NCBI GenBank assembly: GCA_902772605.1
Contig: CACYBG010000084.1
Location: 1 to 22,120 of the forward strand
Source: an uncultured Spirochaetaceae bacterium
GTDB lineage: Bacteria > Spirochaetota > Spirochaetia > Treponematales > Treponemataceae
Length of the DNA: 22,120 nt
Reading direction: 5' to 3'
The translations under genes and the position numbers were made by a program. Below, one piece after another: positions 15,399-22,120 of the stretch. Positions within the stretch are counted from its first letter, which is position 1, and every line of letters begins with the position of its first letter. The notes beneath the pieces were generated by a model. That model did not search any database and had not been told where the DNA came from. It saw only the letters and a program-made list of their open reading frames with translations.

Positions 15399-16566
15399 GA
15401 TACTCCCTGCCGAGAGATTCTACCGTTTCTATCACGGTGTCGGTCATTTCATCCGTCATGTCCGGCCATAGCGGAAGGGTGATGGTTTCCCCGTACTGTC
15501 TTGCTGCGTTCGGGAAATTCCTTTCGTTGAAGCCTTCGTACAGGTTCTTCCAGTATGAAAAATAGAACAGCGGTATGAAATGTACGCTTATTCCTATGCC
15601 CCTTTCCTGAAGCTTCTTTGCAAAATCGTCGCGTCCGCACTTGAGCTTTTCCAGATCAAGGCGCATAAGGTACAGGTGCCATGCGTTTCCTTCTCCGTCC
15701 GGCGGAAGCTTTATGAAGTCGAGTTTTGAAAACGCCTCGTTGTATTTCCTTGCATGGACCTTCCTTTTTTCGTCCAGTTCATCGGCACGTGAAAGCTGTA
15801 CGCGACCAAGGGCTGCAAGGATGTCCGGAAGGTTGGACTTGTATCCCGGTGCAATTATGTCGTAAACCCATGAAGCCCTTGGAGAAGTGTAGCGGTCCCA
15901 TGTGGTCCTGTCCATTCCGTGAAGCCTCATCGATGAAATCCGTTTTGCAAGGCCTTCATCCTTTACCGTTACCATTCCTCCTTCCGCAGTGGTTATGGTC
16001 TTCGTCGCATAGAATGAAAATACTCCCGCATCTCCTATTGCTCCTGCGTATCCCATTTCCGTTTTGCTCGGGAACGAATGTGCGCAGTCTTCAATCACCT
16101 TTACGCCGTATTTTTTTGCGATGGACATTATGGCCTTCATGTTGCACAGGTTTCCGGCGATATGGACCGGTACGATTGCAACGACGTTCTTTCCCTTGTC
16201 GCTCTTGAGAATTCGTTCGACCGCCTCAGGATCTATGGAGTAGCTGTCCTTTTCTATGTCTGCAAAATAAACGTCTGCACCCAGATGCCTTGCACTTGCC
16301 GCAGTGGATACGAAAGTGTAGGGGGTCGTGATTACGGCCTTTCCCGGCTTTACTCCGCATGCCTCCATTGCAAGTATCATGCCGCTCGTATTGCTGTTCA
16401 CGGAAAGTGCGTAAGGAACCCCGATTTTCTCTGCAAATTCCCGTTCGAATTCCGCCGCCTGTTTTCCAGTAGTAAGCCATCCGCTCCTGAGTACTTCAAG
16501 TACTGCATCCTCTTCACGCTTTCCGATTGACGCCTTGAAAAACGGAACCTTGATTTCTTCACCCAT
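15391..16566 (-). CDS. DegT/DnrJ/EryC1/StrS-family sugar aminotransferase
   Basis: A 391-residue PLP enzyme that converts a keto-sugar nucleotide to an amino sugar, comparable to PglE, PseC or WecE. Family landmarks are the opening VPFFKASIG, SGWLTTGKQAAEFE, VSVNSNTSG-type phosphate loop (NSNTSG, 57-62), IEDCAHS (158-164) with the pyridine-N Asp160, and SFYATKTITTAEGG with the Schiff-base Lys189. ATG at 16566 overlaps the preceding gene's TAA as TAATG, with AGGTGG at a good distance. Its partner is the 4,6-dehydratase just upstream, so the pair probably makes a UDP-4-amino-4,6-dideoxy-sugar. The exact sugar is not determinable. Confidence 0.93.
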   Translation of the reverse strand: MGEEIKVPFFKASIGKREEDAVLEVLRSGWLTTGKQAAEFEREFAEKIGVPYALSVNSNTSGMILAMEACGVKPGKAVITTPYTFVSTAASARHLGADVYFADIEKDSYSIDPEAVERILKSDKGKNVVAIVPVHIAGNLCNMKAIMSIAKKYGVKVIEDCAHSFPSKTEMGYAGAIGDAGVFSFYATKTITTAEGGMVTVKDEGLAKRISSMRLHGMDRTTWDRYTSPRASWVYDIIAPGYKSNLPDILAALGRVQLSRADELDEKRKVHARKYNEAFSKLDFIKLPPDGEGNAWHLYLMRLDLEKLKCGRDDFAKKLQERGIGISVHFIPLFYFSYWKNLYEGFNERNFPNAARQYGETITLPLWPDMTDEMTDTVIETVESLGREYHA

Positions 16567-18152
16567 TACAATACCACCTTTGAGGATTCCTTTTTTGCAT
16601 TCCCCTGTTTTCTTTCGTTTTCAGCATAAAATCCGTCCAGACTCGGAACTGCCCCGCGCAGAAGTTCAATCAGCATGTTGCGGTTCCTGTACTGGTCCTC
16701 CTTTCCTTCGACGAACGTGCATATCGGCTTCATCCTTTCGATAAGCTCATCCAGGTTGAAGTCCGGTTCCATGCTCTTCAGGGTCAGGAGCTTGGGATAC
16801 TTCGTCCTTGTCGGATTCTCTTCCTTGAGCCAGAGCGGTTCGTAAAGCCTTTCGCCCGGCCTGCATCCGATGACCTTTATGTCCATGTCCTTGTACGGCT
16901 CGAATCCTGAGAACCTGATTATCTGCTCCGCTATGTCGATTATCTTCACCGGCTCCCCCATGTCCAGAAGATAGGACTGGCCGTTTTCACCGACGCCTCC
17001 CGTCTGAAGGACCAGTGAACAGGCTTCGGGAATGGTCATGAAGAACCTTTCCATGTTCCTGTCTGTAACCGTTACCGGTCCTCCGTTCTGAATCTGCTCC
17101 ATGAAAATCGGAAGAAGGGATCCGCGTGACCCGAGTACGTTTCCGAACCTTACGAACATGAACGACTGTCCGTCCGCCGTCTTTTTCGATGCCTCGAGCA
17201 CCTGCTTTTCACAGAGCATCTTGCTCACTCCGTAGATTGAAACCGGTGAAACAGCCTTGTCGGTCGAAATCAGTACGAACCTCTCCACCTTGCATTCAAG
17301 TGCCGCATCCAGAAGGTTCTGTGTTCCGAACACGTTGTTTTCGATTACTGCAACCGGATTTTCCTCCATCATGGGGACGTGCTTGTATGCGGCGCAATGG
17401 AAGATTACGTCCGTCTTTGTCTGGGAGATTATGTACCTGACGTATTCCCTGTCCTTCATGTCTCCGATGATCGGGACTATGGTTGCCTTTTCGCCGACCC
17501 CTTCGTTCTGAAGCACGTTGAGTTCGCGGTATATGTTTACGATTGAATTTTCGCCGTGGCCCAGAAGGTATATCCTTTCCGTTCCGCCCGAAAGAAGCTG
17601 CCTTGCAAGTTCAGAGCCTATGGAACCTCCCGCACCCGTAATCAGCACGCGCTTGTCCTTGAGGTATGAAAGGCTTTCCTGAAGCGGTATGACGATGGGA
17701 GTACGTCCCAGTATGTCCAGAGGATTGATTTCCCTTGCCTGAACCAGATGGACCTTTCCGTTTATGACCTGACTGATTGACGGAAGAATCTTTATGTGGC
17801 AGAAGCTTGCCTTTTTGAGTGCCGAATAAATCTGCCTGGTGCGCTCTATCGGTGCAGAAGGGATTGCGATTATGGCTTCGTCTATTCCGTTTACGTTCAG
17901 AAGGGGAGCCATGTCCTCTATCGGCCCCATTACCGGGATTCCGTCTATTTTCTTTCCTATGAGTCCCTTGTCGTCGTCAAGGAACGCCGCAATCTTCCCG
18001 AATATCTTCTTCCGCTTTATGTCCTCTGCAATCATCTGTCCGGCAAATCCGGCTCCGATGATGTATAGTTTCGCTTCCAATGTAGCCAAAGCCTCCTTGT
18101 ATTTCGGATACCCTAGTTTTACGCTTCCTATATTATCGTCACGATTCTGCAT
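16566..18152 (-). CDS. Soluble FlaA1/CapD-type nucleotide-sugar 4,6-dehydratase
   Basis: A 528-residue NAD(P)-dependent dehydratase/epimerase of the polysaccharide-biosynthesis CapD/PglF group. An N-terminal CoA-binding-like Rossmann domain (YIIGAGFAGQ, about 30-145) precedes the SDR domain with TGAGGSIGS (172-180), the STDKA motif (T297-D298-K299) and Y307-x3-K311. The spacing of these residues matches FlaA1-type dehydratases. Full-length PglF/WbpM-like members carry four N-terminal membrane helices; none is here, and a stop five codons upstream of 18152 rules out extension. The ATG at 18152 has no ribosome-binding site, whereas AAGGAGG at about 18090 precedes an in-frame TTG at 18080 (giving a 504-residue protein opening EAKLYIIGAG). 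That shorter start is a serious alternative. Confidence 0.9.
   Translation of the reverse strand: MQNRDDNIGSVKLGYPKYKEALATLEAKLYIIGAGFAGQMIAEDIKRKKIFGKIAAFLDDDKGLIGKKIDGIPVMGPIEDMAPLLNVNGIDEAIIAIPSAPIERTRQIYSALKKASFCHIKILPSISQVINGKVHLVQAREINPLDILGRTPIVIPLQESLSYLKDKRVLITGAGGSIGSELARQLLSGGTERIYLLGHGENSIVNIYRELNVLQNEGVGEKATIVPIIGDMKDREYVRYIISQTKTDVIFHCAAYKHVPMMEENPVAVIENNVFGTQNLLDAALECKVERFVLISTDKAVSPVSIYGVSKMLCEKQVLEASKKTADGQSFMFVRFGNVLGSRGSLLPIFMEQIQNGGPVTVTDRNMERFFMTIPEACSLVLQTGGVGENGQSYLLDMGEPVKIIDIAEQIIRFSGFEPYKDMDIKVIGCRPGERLYEPLWLKEENPTRTKYPKLLTLKSMEPDFNLDELIERMKPICTFVEGKEDQYRNRNMLIELLRGAVPSLDGFYAENERKQGNAKKESSKVVL
18132..18137 (-). promoter_or_regulatory. Candidate -10 box for the sugar/XDH-like operon
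   Basis: Reading the minus strand, GATAAT (five of six to consensus) lies at 18137-18132 with only a poor -35 (TTCATT) at about 17 bp. Transcription would begin downstream of the ATG at 18152, which fits translation starting at the TTG at 18080 behind AAGGAGG. Confidence 0.3.
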
Positions 18153-18441
18153 AGAATGAAGGATTTACGCATTCAATCGTTCGACCATACAGCCTGGTAT
18201 GCTGACGTGAAAAATAGGGCAGTGAAAAAACTAAACTGAATTTCCAACAAGCCGATTATTAAAAAGGGGGTGAAGGGTTTTCGGAACCGTTGGAATCTGC
18301 CTTTCATGTCAGTGCATCAGCCTTTCGACTCTGTTTTTCCGCTGTCGTCCGGCACTCCCGCAGTTCTGGAAAGTCACTTTAAATGATTTTTCAGGAATGT
18401 CCCGTATCGACTTTTGGATAGACTTTTGGAGGAAATTTTTT
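18153..18441. other. Divergent intergenic region
   Basis: This 289-base gap separates the leftward sugar/XDH-like operon from the rightward exported-protein genes and should hold both promoters. No strong -35/-10 pair was found on either strand. The one clear element is GACTTTTGGA repeated exactly at 18409-18418 and 18421-18430 (12-bp period), the second copy running into the ribosome-binding site. No RNA gene is recognised. Confidence 0.5.
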
Positions 18442-18951
18442 ATGAAGAAATTCAGGAACATAATCACTTTTGCGGCCGTGCTGATTTTTTCGGCAGCCTT
18501 TGCAAACGCCTCCGTAATTTCATTTCAGATAATCCAGCACGATAAATCCCAGAACGAAGTCAGGGCTTCATCATACATAATAGAAAACGCACTTTTCGAC
18601 TATTTCTTCAACAAGGGCGTCATCGTTACGAACGCACCTACCGAAACGACGGACGGTGCAGCCGGTGACATGAAGGTTTTCTCCAGGTCGTTCTATGAGG
18701 CCAAGCTCGGTCACTGCAATTACTTCATCGTTCTTACCGTCGATTATGACGTCAGGGCATCGAGAAATCCAAAGGGCAATTTCCTTTCCAACATAAATTC
18801 AGTTTCATGGCAGGTCTACGACACCGTATCCTCAAAGGTCATACTGGAGGGCTCAAGGGATGTCGGCAAGGTATCGGCACAGCGGAACAACGAAAAGGGA
18901 ATCGAAAGCTTTGCCTGTGAAATAGCTGCAGACATTTATGACGGACTTTGA
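18442..18951 (+). CDS. Exported protein of unknown function
   Basis: A 169-residue protein I do not recognise. The N-terminus MKKFRNIITFAAVLIFSAAFANA is a clear Sec signal peptide, with cleavage likely after ANA (residue 23) and no lipobox Cys. The mature part (about 146 residues) is a mixed alpha/beta sequence including ENALFDYFFNKG, a Tyr/Phe-rich NYFIVLTVDYDVR strand and WQVYDTVSSKVILEGSRDVG, which reads like a small periplasmic beta-rich domain. The start at 18442 is chosen over the in-frame ATG at 18397 because GGAGG at 18428-18432 is properly spaced and the signal peptide begins there. It is followed, after 111 bp with two small hairpins, by the giant acidic exported protein. Confidence 0.8.
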   Translation: MKKFRNIITFAAVLIFSAAFANASVISFQIIQHDKSQNEVRASSYIIENALFDYFFNKGVIVTNAPTETTDGAAGDMKVFSRSFYEAKLGHCNYFIVLTVDYDVRASRNPKGNFLSNINSVSWQVYDTVSSKVILEGSRDVGKVSAQRNNEKGIESFACEIAADIYDGL

Positions 18952-18986
18952 TTTTCCGGCCTGATACAGGGAATCCGAAAGCGGGT

Positions 18987-19025
18987 AGCATATACCGTAT
19001 GCTCATTCAGTGTTAACAATAACAC
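18987..19025 (+). promoter_or_regulatory. Twin small hairpins before the acidic-protein gene
   Basis: AGCATA (18987-18992) pairs with TATGCT (18998-19003) around a 5-base loop. GTGTTA (19010-19015) pairs with TAACAC (19020-19025) around ACAA. Each is a perfect 6-bp stem. Without a U-tract after either, they look like operator sites or leader structure rather than terminators. Confidence 0.4.
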
Positions 19026-19062
19026 AGAGCTGAAAAAAAAGTTTGCCGTAATGGAGAATTGT

Positions 19063-22000
19063 ATGATAAAGAAATTGATTCTGCTGATGCATCTTTCCGT
19101 GCTTCTTGCAATAAACGTTTTTGCCGATCCGGCTTCGTATGTAGACGGCTTCATGTCCGTTGCGGAGTCGGGGCAGCTTCCGAGAGGTCTTTTTGCCAAG
19201 GTCAAGGGGTATCTTCCCGGAGACACGATTTCCATGACCAATTCTGAAAGCGGTCTGACTGTCGATGTGCTTAACCTTGCATCCCTCGATTCGAGCGTTG
19301 AAAATACAATCCTCCTTTCAAGCGAAGCGGCTTCCAAGCTCGGTCTTGATTCCGGAATGCCGGTTGCCGTGCGACTTTCAAAAAGAAGCGGTTCCTATGA
19401 CAAAAGCTCCAGGGGTGCGGCACTTCTTGCATCCTATAACGGAGGAAGTTCTGGAACGGACATTGCAGACTACTTCGGAAACATGACCCCGGGTGATTCA
19501 GACGGATTCGTGAAGGATAAGAGCGACGTAGAACAGCCGTCCCCATTGGAAAGGGCCGAGTCTGGAATTTCATCAGGCGGAAGCGGCGGTTCAGGGCAAA
19601 AAACTTCGGTCGATTCCGCTTCGAACGGAAAAGATGAATCCGCATCGTCCAAGGATGAAACTCCAGTTGTCGACAGGAAAAATGAAAATCCCCTGGAAGA
19701 AATTGAAGATGCAATCGGACCGAATGCCGATGACCGTTCCAAGGATGAAGGACAGGCAGTTTCCGGAAAAGAAAGCGACAGAACGCCTGCCGTAAAGAAA
19801 GAAGATCCTCTTGAAGAAGTCGTTGAGCCTGATGATTTGGAAGGGCTTGGCGATGACTTTCCGTTTAATGATGAAAAGCACGATGAACCTGTCCCTGAAA
19901 AAAGCGGCGATGAAAAGGAGCCTGATGCAGTCGTTCCCGTTGAATCTGCAGAAGAGACCGAGGAAGAAGAGCCTAAGGAAGATGCGGACGACGGCCTTGA
20001 ATCAGTCGATGAAGAGCCCCTTGAAGAAGTTGACGACGGCATGATTCCCGAAGATGAAAGCGGAACCGAAGATGTAGGTCCTGAAAATGCGGATGAAGAA
20101 AACCTTGACGACGGAACTTCCGATGAAAATGCACCTGTTGATGAAGGACTTGAAGATGCAGTCGAAAACCAGAGTCAGGAAGATCCTGTCGAAGATGAGG
20201 ATGACGGTGCAGAAGAAGATGAGGAGATTCCGCCTGTTGAAAGCGATGAAAATGAAATCGTTGAAACTCCTGTCGACGACGGTGCCGAAGAAATCGAGCC
20301 TGTGGATGACGGACTTGAATCCGTTGATGATGACATGGAACCTGAAGAAACCGATGCAGGGGATGTGCCGGAAACAAAACCTTTGGAAGATGATGCTTCC
20401 GAGGATGTGCAGTCTGTAGAACCTCAGGAAAATGAGAGGGATGAAAATGTTCCTGATGCAACGGAAGAGCCTGTCGATGGACTTGAAGAAACTGACGGTC
20501 TTCCGATTGATGAGCCTGTCGAGGATGTCGTTCCCGAAATCGATGAAATTCCTGAAAGCGATGAAATTCCCGAATCAAAGCCGGAAGATGATTCTGCCGG
20601 TGAAGGCGTTGAGAATCACGATGCCGAAGAGGAGATGCCGGAGGAAAAGGACGTTCCGACGGAAGATGATGAAAAAGTCGATGGAAATCCCGATGACGGA
20701 ATCGGACTTGAAGAACCTGAGGATGAAGATGTGCTTTCCGGTCCTGCCGAAAACTCTCGTCCAGCGGAAAATCCAGTGAAGGCTGATGAAGAGCCTGCTG
20801 ACGAAGAATTCGCCGACCTTGAAAAAGTCCCCGATTTGATGGAAGAAGAAGAGGAACCCGTTCCCGAAGAAAAGATAGACGACGGAATCCTTGTGGACGA
20901 TCTGAACGACGATTATGTACCGGAGGAAACCGTTTCGGAGGATGAACTCAATCCGGATGAGCCGGTTATTGATTCCGAAGAGCCGGAGCCTGCGAAAGAA
21001 AATGAAAGTGCCTCAGTTGAAAATCCGTCTGACTCAAAAACGGAAGAAGATGTTCCGTCTGAAAAAGATGATGAAAATGGAAGCGAGGAAGTAGAATCCG
21101 TTGAGCCGCCTGCAGAAGATGAAGTGCCTGAAGTCGTTGAAGCTCAGAAAGATGATGACGGAGTGAACGGCCTTGATGAGCCTCCTGCAAGGGGATCCGA
21201 AGACGGAGCCGATGAAGGTGCGGAAATCCTTGATGAGGACGATGAAGAAGGTGAAATGATAGGACCGGAGGAGCCTGTTGATGAATCAAGGGATCCTGCA
21301 AGCGATTCTGACGGTGAGGATGTCGAAAACCATGATCCGACCGAAGAAAATGCCGAGCCTGAAAGCGTAGACGAGACTCCGGTTGATGAAACCCCGGTTG
21401 AAGAAAATGCTGAACCGGAAAATGAAGGCGCATCTGAAGAGGCTGAAAAGCCTGTTTCATCCGACGTTGACGGAGAAAACGTAGAAGATGTAGAGCCGGA
21501 AGAAAATGCGGGAACCGATGCCGTCGATGAGACCCCGGTCGATGAAACTCCTGTTGACGAGACTCCGGTTGAAGAAAATGCCGAACCAGAAAATGAAAAC
21601 GCATCTGAAGTGGAGGAAAAACCCGTTTCATCCGACGTAGACGGAGAAGACGTAGAAGATGTGGAGCCGGAAGAAAATATCCCGGTCGAAAATCCTCCCG
21701 TAGAAGACGTAACGAAGGAAAATCCTGAGGAAACTCCTTTGACCGATGATGGCGAAAGGACTGTCGAAGGCGATATGGGCGGTGAAAACGTACGGTCCAT
21801 GGAGCCGAAGGAACCTGAAACACCTGTTGACGAAAACAGGATTCCGGGCGAAGACAGTGAGGGTGAATCGGTCGATGGAAACGAACCCGTAGAAGAGCCG
21901 TCCGTTGAAGAAGAGGGAATACCCGAAGAAGACAAGGTCGGTGAAAGCGTTACAGAAAATCCGCCTGTCGAAGATGAAACGCCTGTTGACGAAAACAGGA

Positions 22001-22120
22001 CTCCCTGTGAAGACGTCGAAGGTGAATCAGTCGATGGAAACGAACCTGTCGAAGAGACTCCCGTTGAAGAAGAGGGAATACCCGAAGAAGACAAGAGCGG
22101 TGAAAGCGTTACTGAAAATC
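19063..22120 (+). CDS. Giant acidic repetitive exported protein, RlpA-like N-terminal domain (3' truncated by window)
   Basis: An uninterrupted frame from ATG 19063, with GGAG at 19053-19056, runs past the window end: at least 1,019 codons. Residues 1-21 are a Sec signal peptide (KKLILLMHLSVLLAINVFA). Residues about 52-106 resemble a double-psi beta-barrel of the RlpA type: GDTISMTNSESGLTVDV followed by LLSSEAASKLGLDSGMPVAVRL, parallel to RlpA's VTNLxNG...DLSxAAxxLG...G.A.V. The catalytic Asp and RGPF loop of RlpA are not present. Residues about 120-205 are Ser/Gly-rich, and from about 206 on the chain is low-complexity Glu, Asp, Pro, Val and Asn (ETPVDE, EPVEE, DDG units), strongly acidic and probably disordered. 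It has internal direct duplications near the end. A C-terminal anchoring or peptidoglycan-binding domain may follow but cannot be seen. Function unknown; envelope-associated by inference. Confidence 0.85.
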   Translation, partial: MIKKLILLMHLSVLLAINVFADPASYVDGFMSVAESGQLPRGLFAKVKGYLPGDTISMTNSESGLTVDVLNLASLDSSVENTILLSSEAASKLGLDSGMPVAVRLSKRSGSYDKSSRGAALLASYNGGSSGTDIADYFGNMTPGDSDGFVKDKSDVEQPSPLERAESGISSGGSGGSGQKTSVDSASNGKDESASSKDETPVVDRKNENPLEEIEDAIGPNADDRSKDEGQAVSGKESDRTPAVKKEDPLEEVVEPDDLEGLGDDFPFNDEKHDEPVPEKSGDEKEPDAVVPVESAEETEEEEPKEDADDGLESVDEEPLEEVDDGMIPEDESGTEDVGPENADEENLDDGTSDENAPVDEGLEDAVENQSQEDPVEDEDDGAEEDEEIPPVESDENEIVETPVDDGAEEIEPVDDGLESVDDDMEPEETDAGDVPETKPLEDDASEDVQSVEPQENERDENVPDATEEPVDGLEETDGLPIDEPVEDVVPEIDEIPESDEIPESKPEDDSAGEGVENHDAEEEMPEEKDVPTEDDEKVDGNPDDGIGLEEPEDEDVLSGPAENSRPAENPVKADEEPADEEFADLEKVPDLMEEEEEPVPEEKIDDGILVDDLNDDYVPEETVSEDELNPDEPVIDSEEPEPAKENESASVENPSDSKTEEDVPSEKDDENGSEEVESVEPPAEDEVPEVVEAQKDDDGVNGLDEPPARGSEDGADEGAEILDEDDEEGEMIGPEEPVDESRDPASDSDGEDVENHDPTEENAEPESVDETPVDETPVEENAEPENEGASEEAEKPVSSDVDGENVEDVEPEENAGTDAVDETPVDETPVDETPVEENAEPENENASEVEEKPVSSDVDGEDVEDVEPEENIPVENPPVEDVTKENPEETPLTDDGERTVEGDMGGENVRSMEPKEPETPVDENRIPGEDSEGESVDGNEPVEEPSVEEEGIPEEDKVGESVTENPPVEDETPVDENRTPCEDVEGESVDGNEPVEETPVEEEGIPEEDKSGESVTEN
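21358..21681 (+). repeat. 171-bp in-frame duplication in the acidic tail
   Basis: Two near-identical segments lie one 171-bp period (57 codons) apart. GAAAATGCTGAACCGGAA at 21403 recurs with two changes at 21574, and GCATCTGAAG at 21430 recurs at 21601. Both encode ENAEPEN, ...KPVSSDVDGE and VEDVEPEEN. Differences are mostly synonymous or conservative. Confidence 0.8.
21817..22120 (+). repeat. 159-bp tandem in-frame duplication, second copy cut by window end
   Basis: The unit 21817-21975 is followed directly by a second copy from 21976. Anchors at 21817/21976, 21871/22030 and 21907/22066 all give a 159-bp period (53 codons). Both copies encode ETPVDENR, GESVDGNEPVEE, EEEGIPEEDK and GESVTEN. 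Further copies may lie beyond the window. Confidence 0.85.

Noticed and set aside
19470..22094. Long minus-strand open frames (190-316 residues) opposite the acidic gene
   Set aside because: They are Ser/Thr or His/Arg/Gln-rich mirrors of GAA/GAT codons. A purine-rich sense strand lacks the triplets that give antisense stops; no ribosome-binding sites or domains are seen.
21358..22120. Repeats as a CRISPR array
   Set aside because: The repeat units are 159-171 bp, in frame and coding, with no short conserved repeat/spacer pattern and no cas genes.

Overview
This window looks like a chromosomal segment from a Treponema-like spirochaete. The evidence is the ruvC-ruvA-ruvB-queA cluster, the LysM proteins, the relaxed lipobox, the frequent AGG (Arg) and ATA (Ile) codons in a mid-GC background, and the exported lineage-type proteins with no recognisable homologue. 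The genus is an inference, not proven by a marker gene.

Layout. 1-690 (+) is the 3' end of an AT-rich type I restriction subunit gene (hsdR); base composition changes abruptly after it. 724-1107 (+) encodes a small VOC-fold protein. It is followed by an unannotated intergenic stretch (1108-1406) with a compact multi-helix RNA fold and then a sigma70-type promoter for a single-RRM RNA-binding protein. 1826-2731 (+) encodes an M28-like zinc aminopeptidase whose ribosome-binding site is buried in a strong hairpin. 2811-5009 (+) is a lysine/diaminopimelate pair, lysC (apparently near-leaderless) and dapB. 5105-7005 (+) is a LysM plus degenerate LytM/M23 envelope protein followed by a GT2-like glycosyltransferase. 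7095-7841 (+) is yebC with a near-consensus promoter and a clear intrinsic terminator. 8062-11503 (+) is the Holliday-junction resolvasome set ruvC, ruvA, ruvB, then queA.

18152-11521 (-) is a tightly overlapping four-gene unit: a soluble FlaA1/CapD-type nucleotide-sugar 4,6-dehydratase, a DegT/DnrJ/EryC1/StrS aminotransferase, and a two-gene xanthine-dehydrogenase-like pair (molybdopterin-type large subunit and a fused FeS-FAD small subunit). The first two are consistent with making a UDP-4-amino-sugar. The XDH-like pair is odd: the large subunit has lost both glycine-rich molybdopterin loops, and the small subunit has a shifted ligand in one [2Fe-2S] site. This is the best candidate in the window for an undescribed system.

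18442-18951 (+) is a small exported protein of unknown function. 19063-22120 (+) is an open, truncated gene of more than 1,000 codons: signal peptide, a small domain resembling an inactive RlpA-type double-psi beta-barrel, then a very long Glu/Asp/Pro/Val-rich low-complexity tail containing recent 171-bp and 159-bp in-frame duplications.
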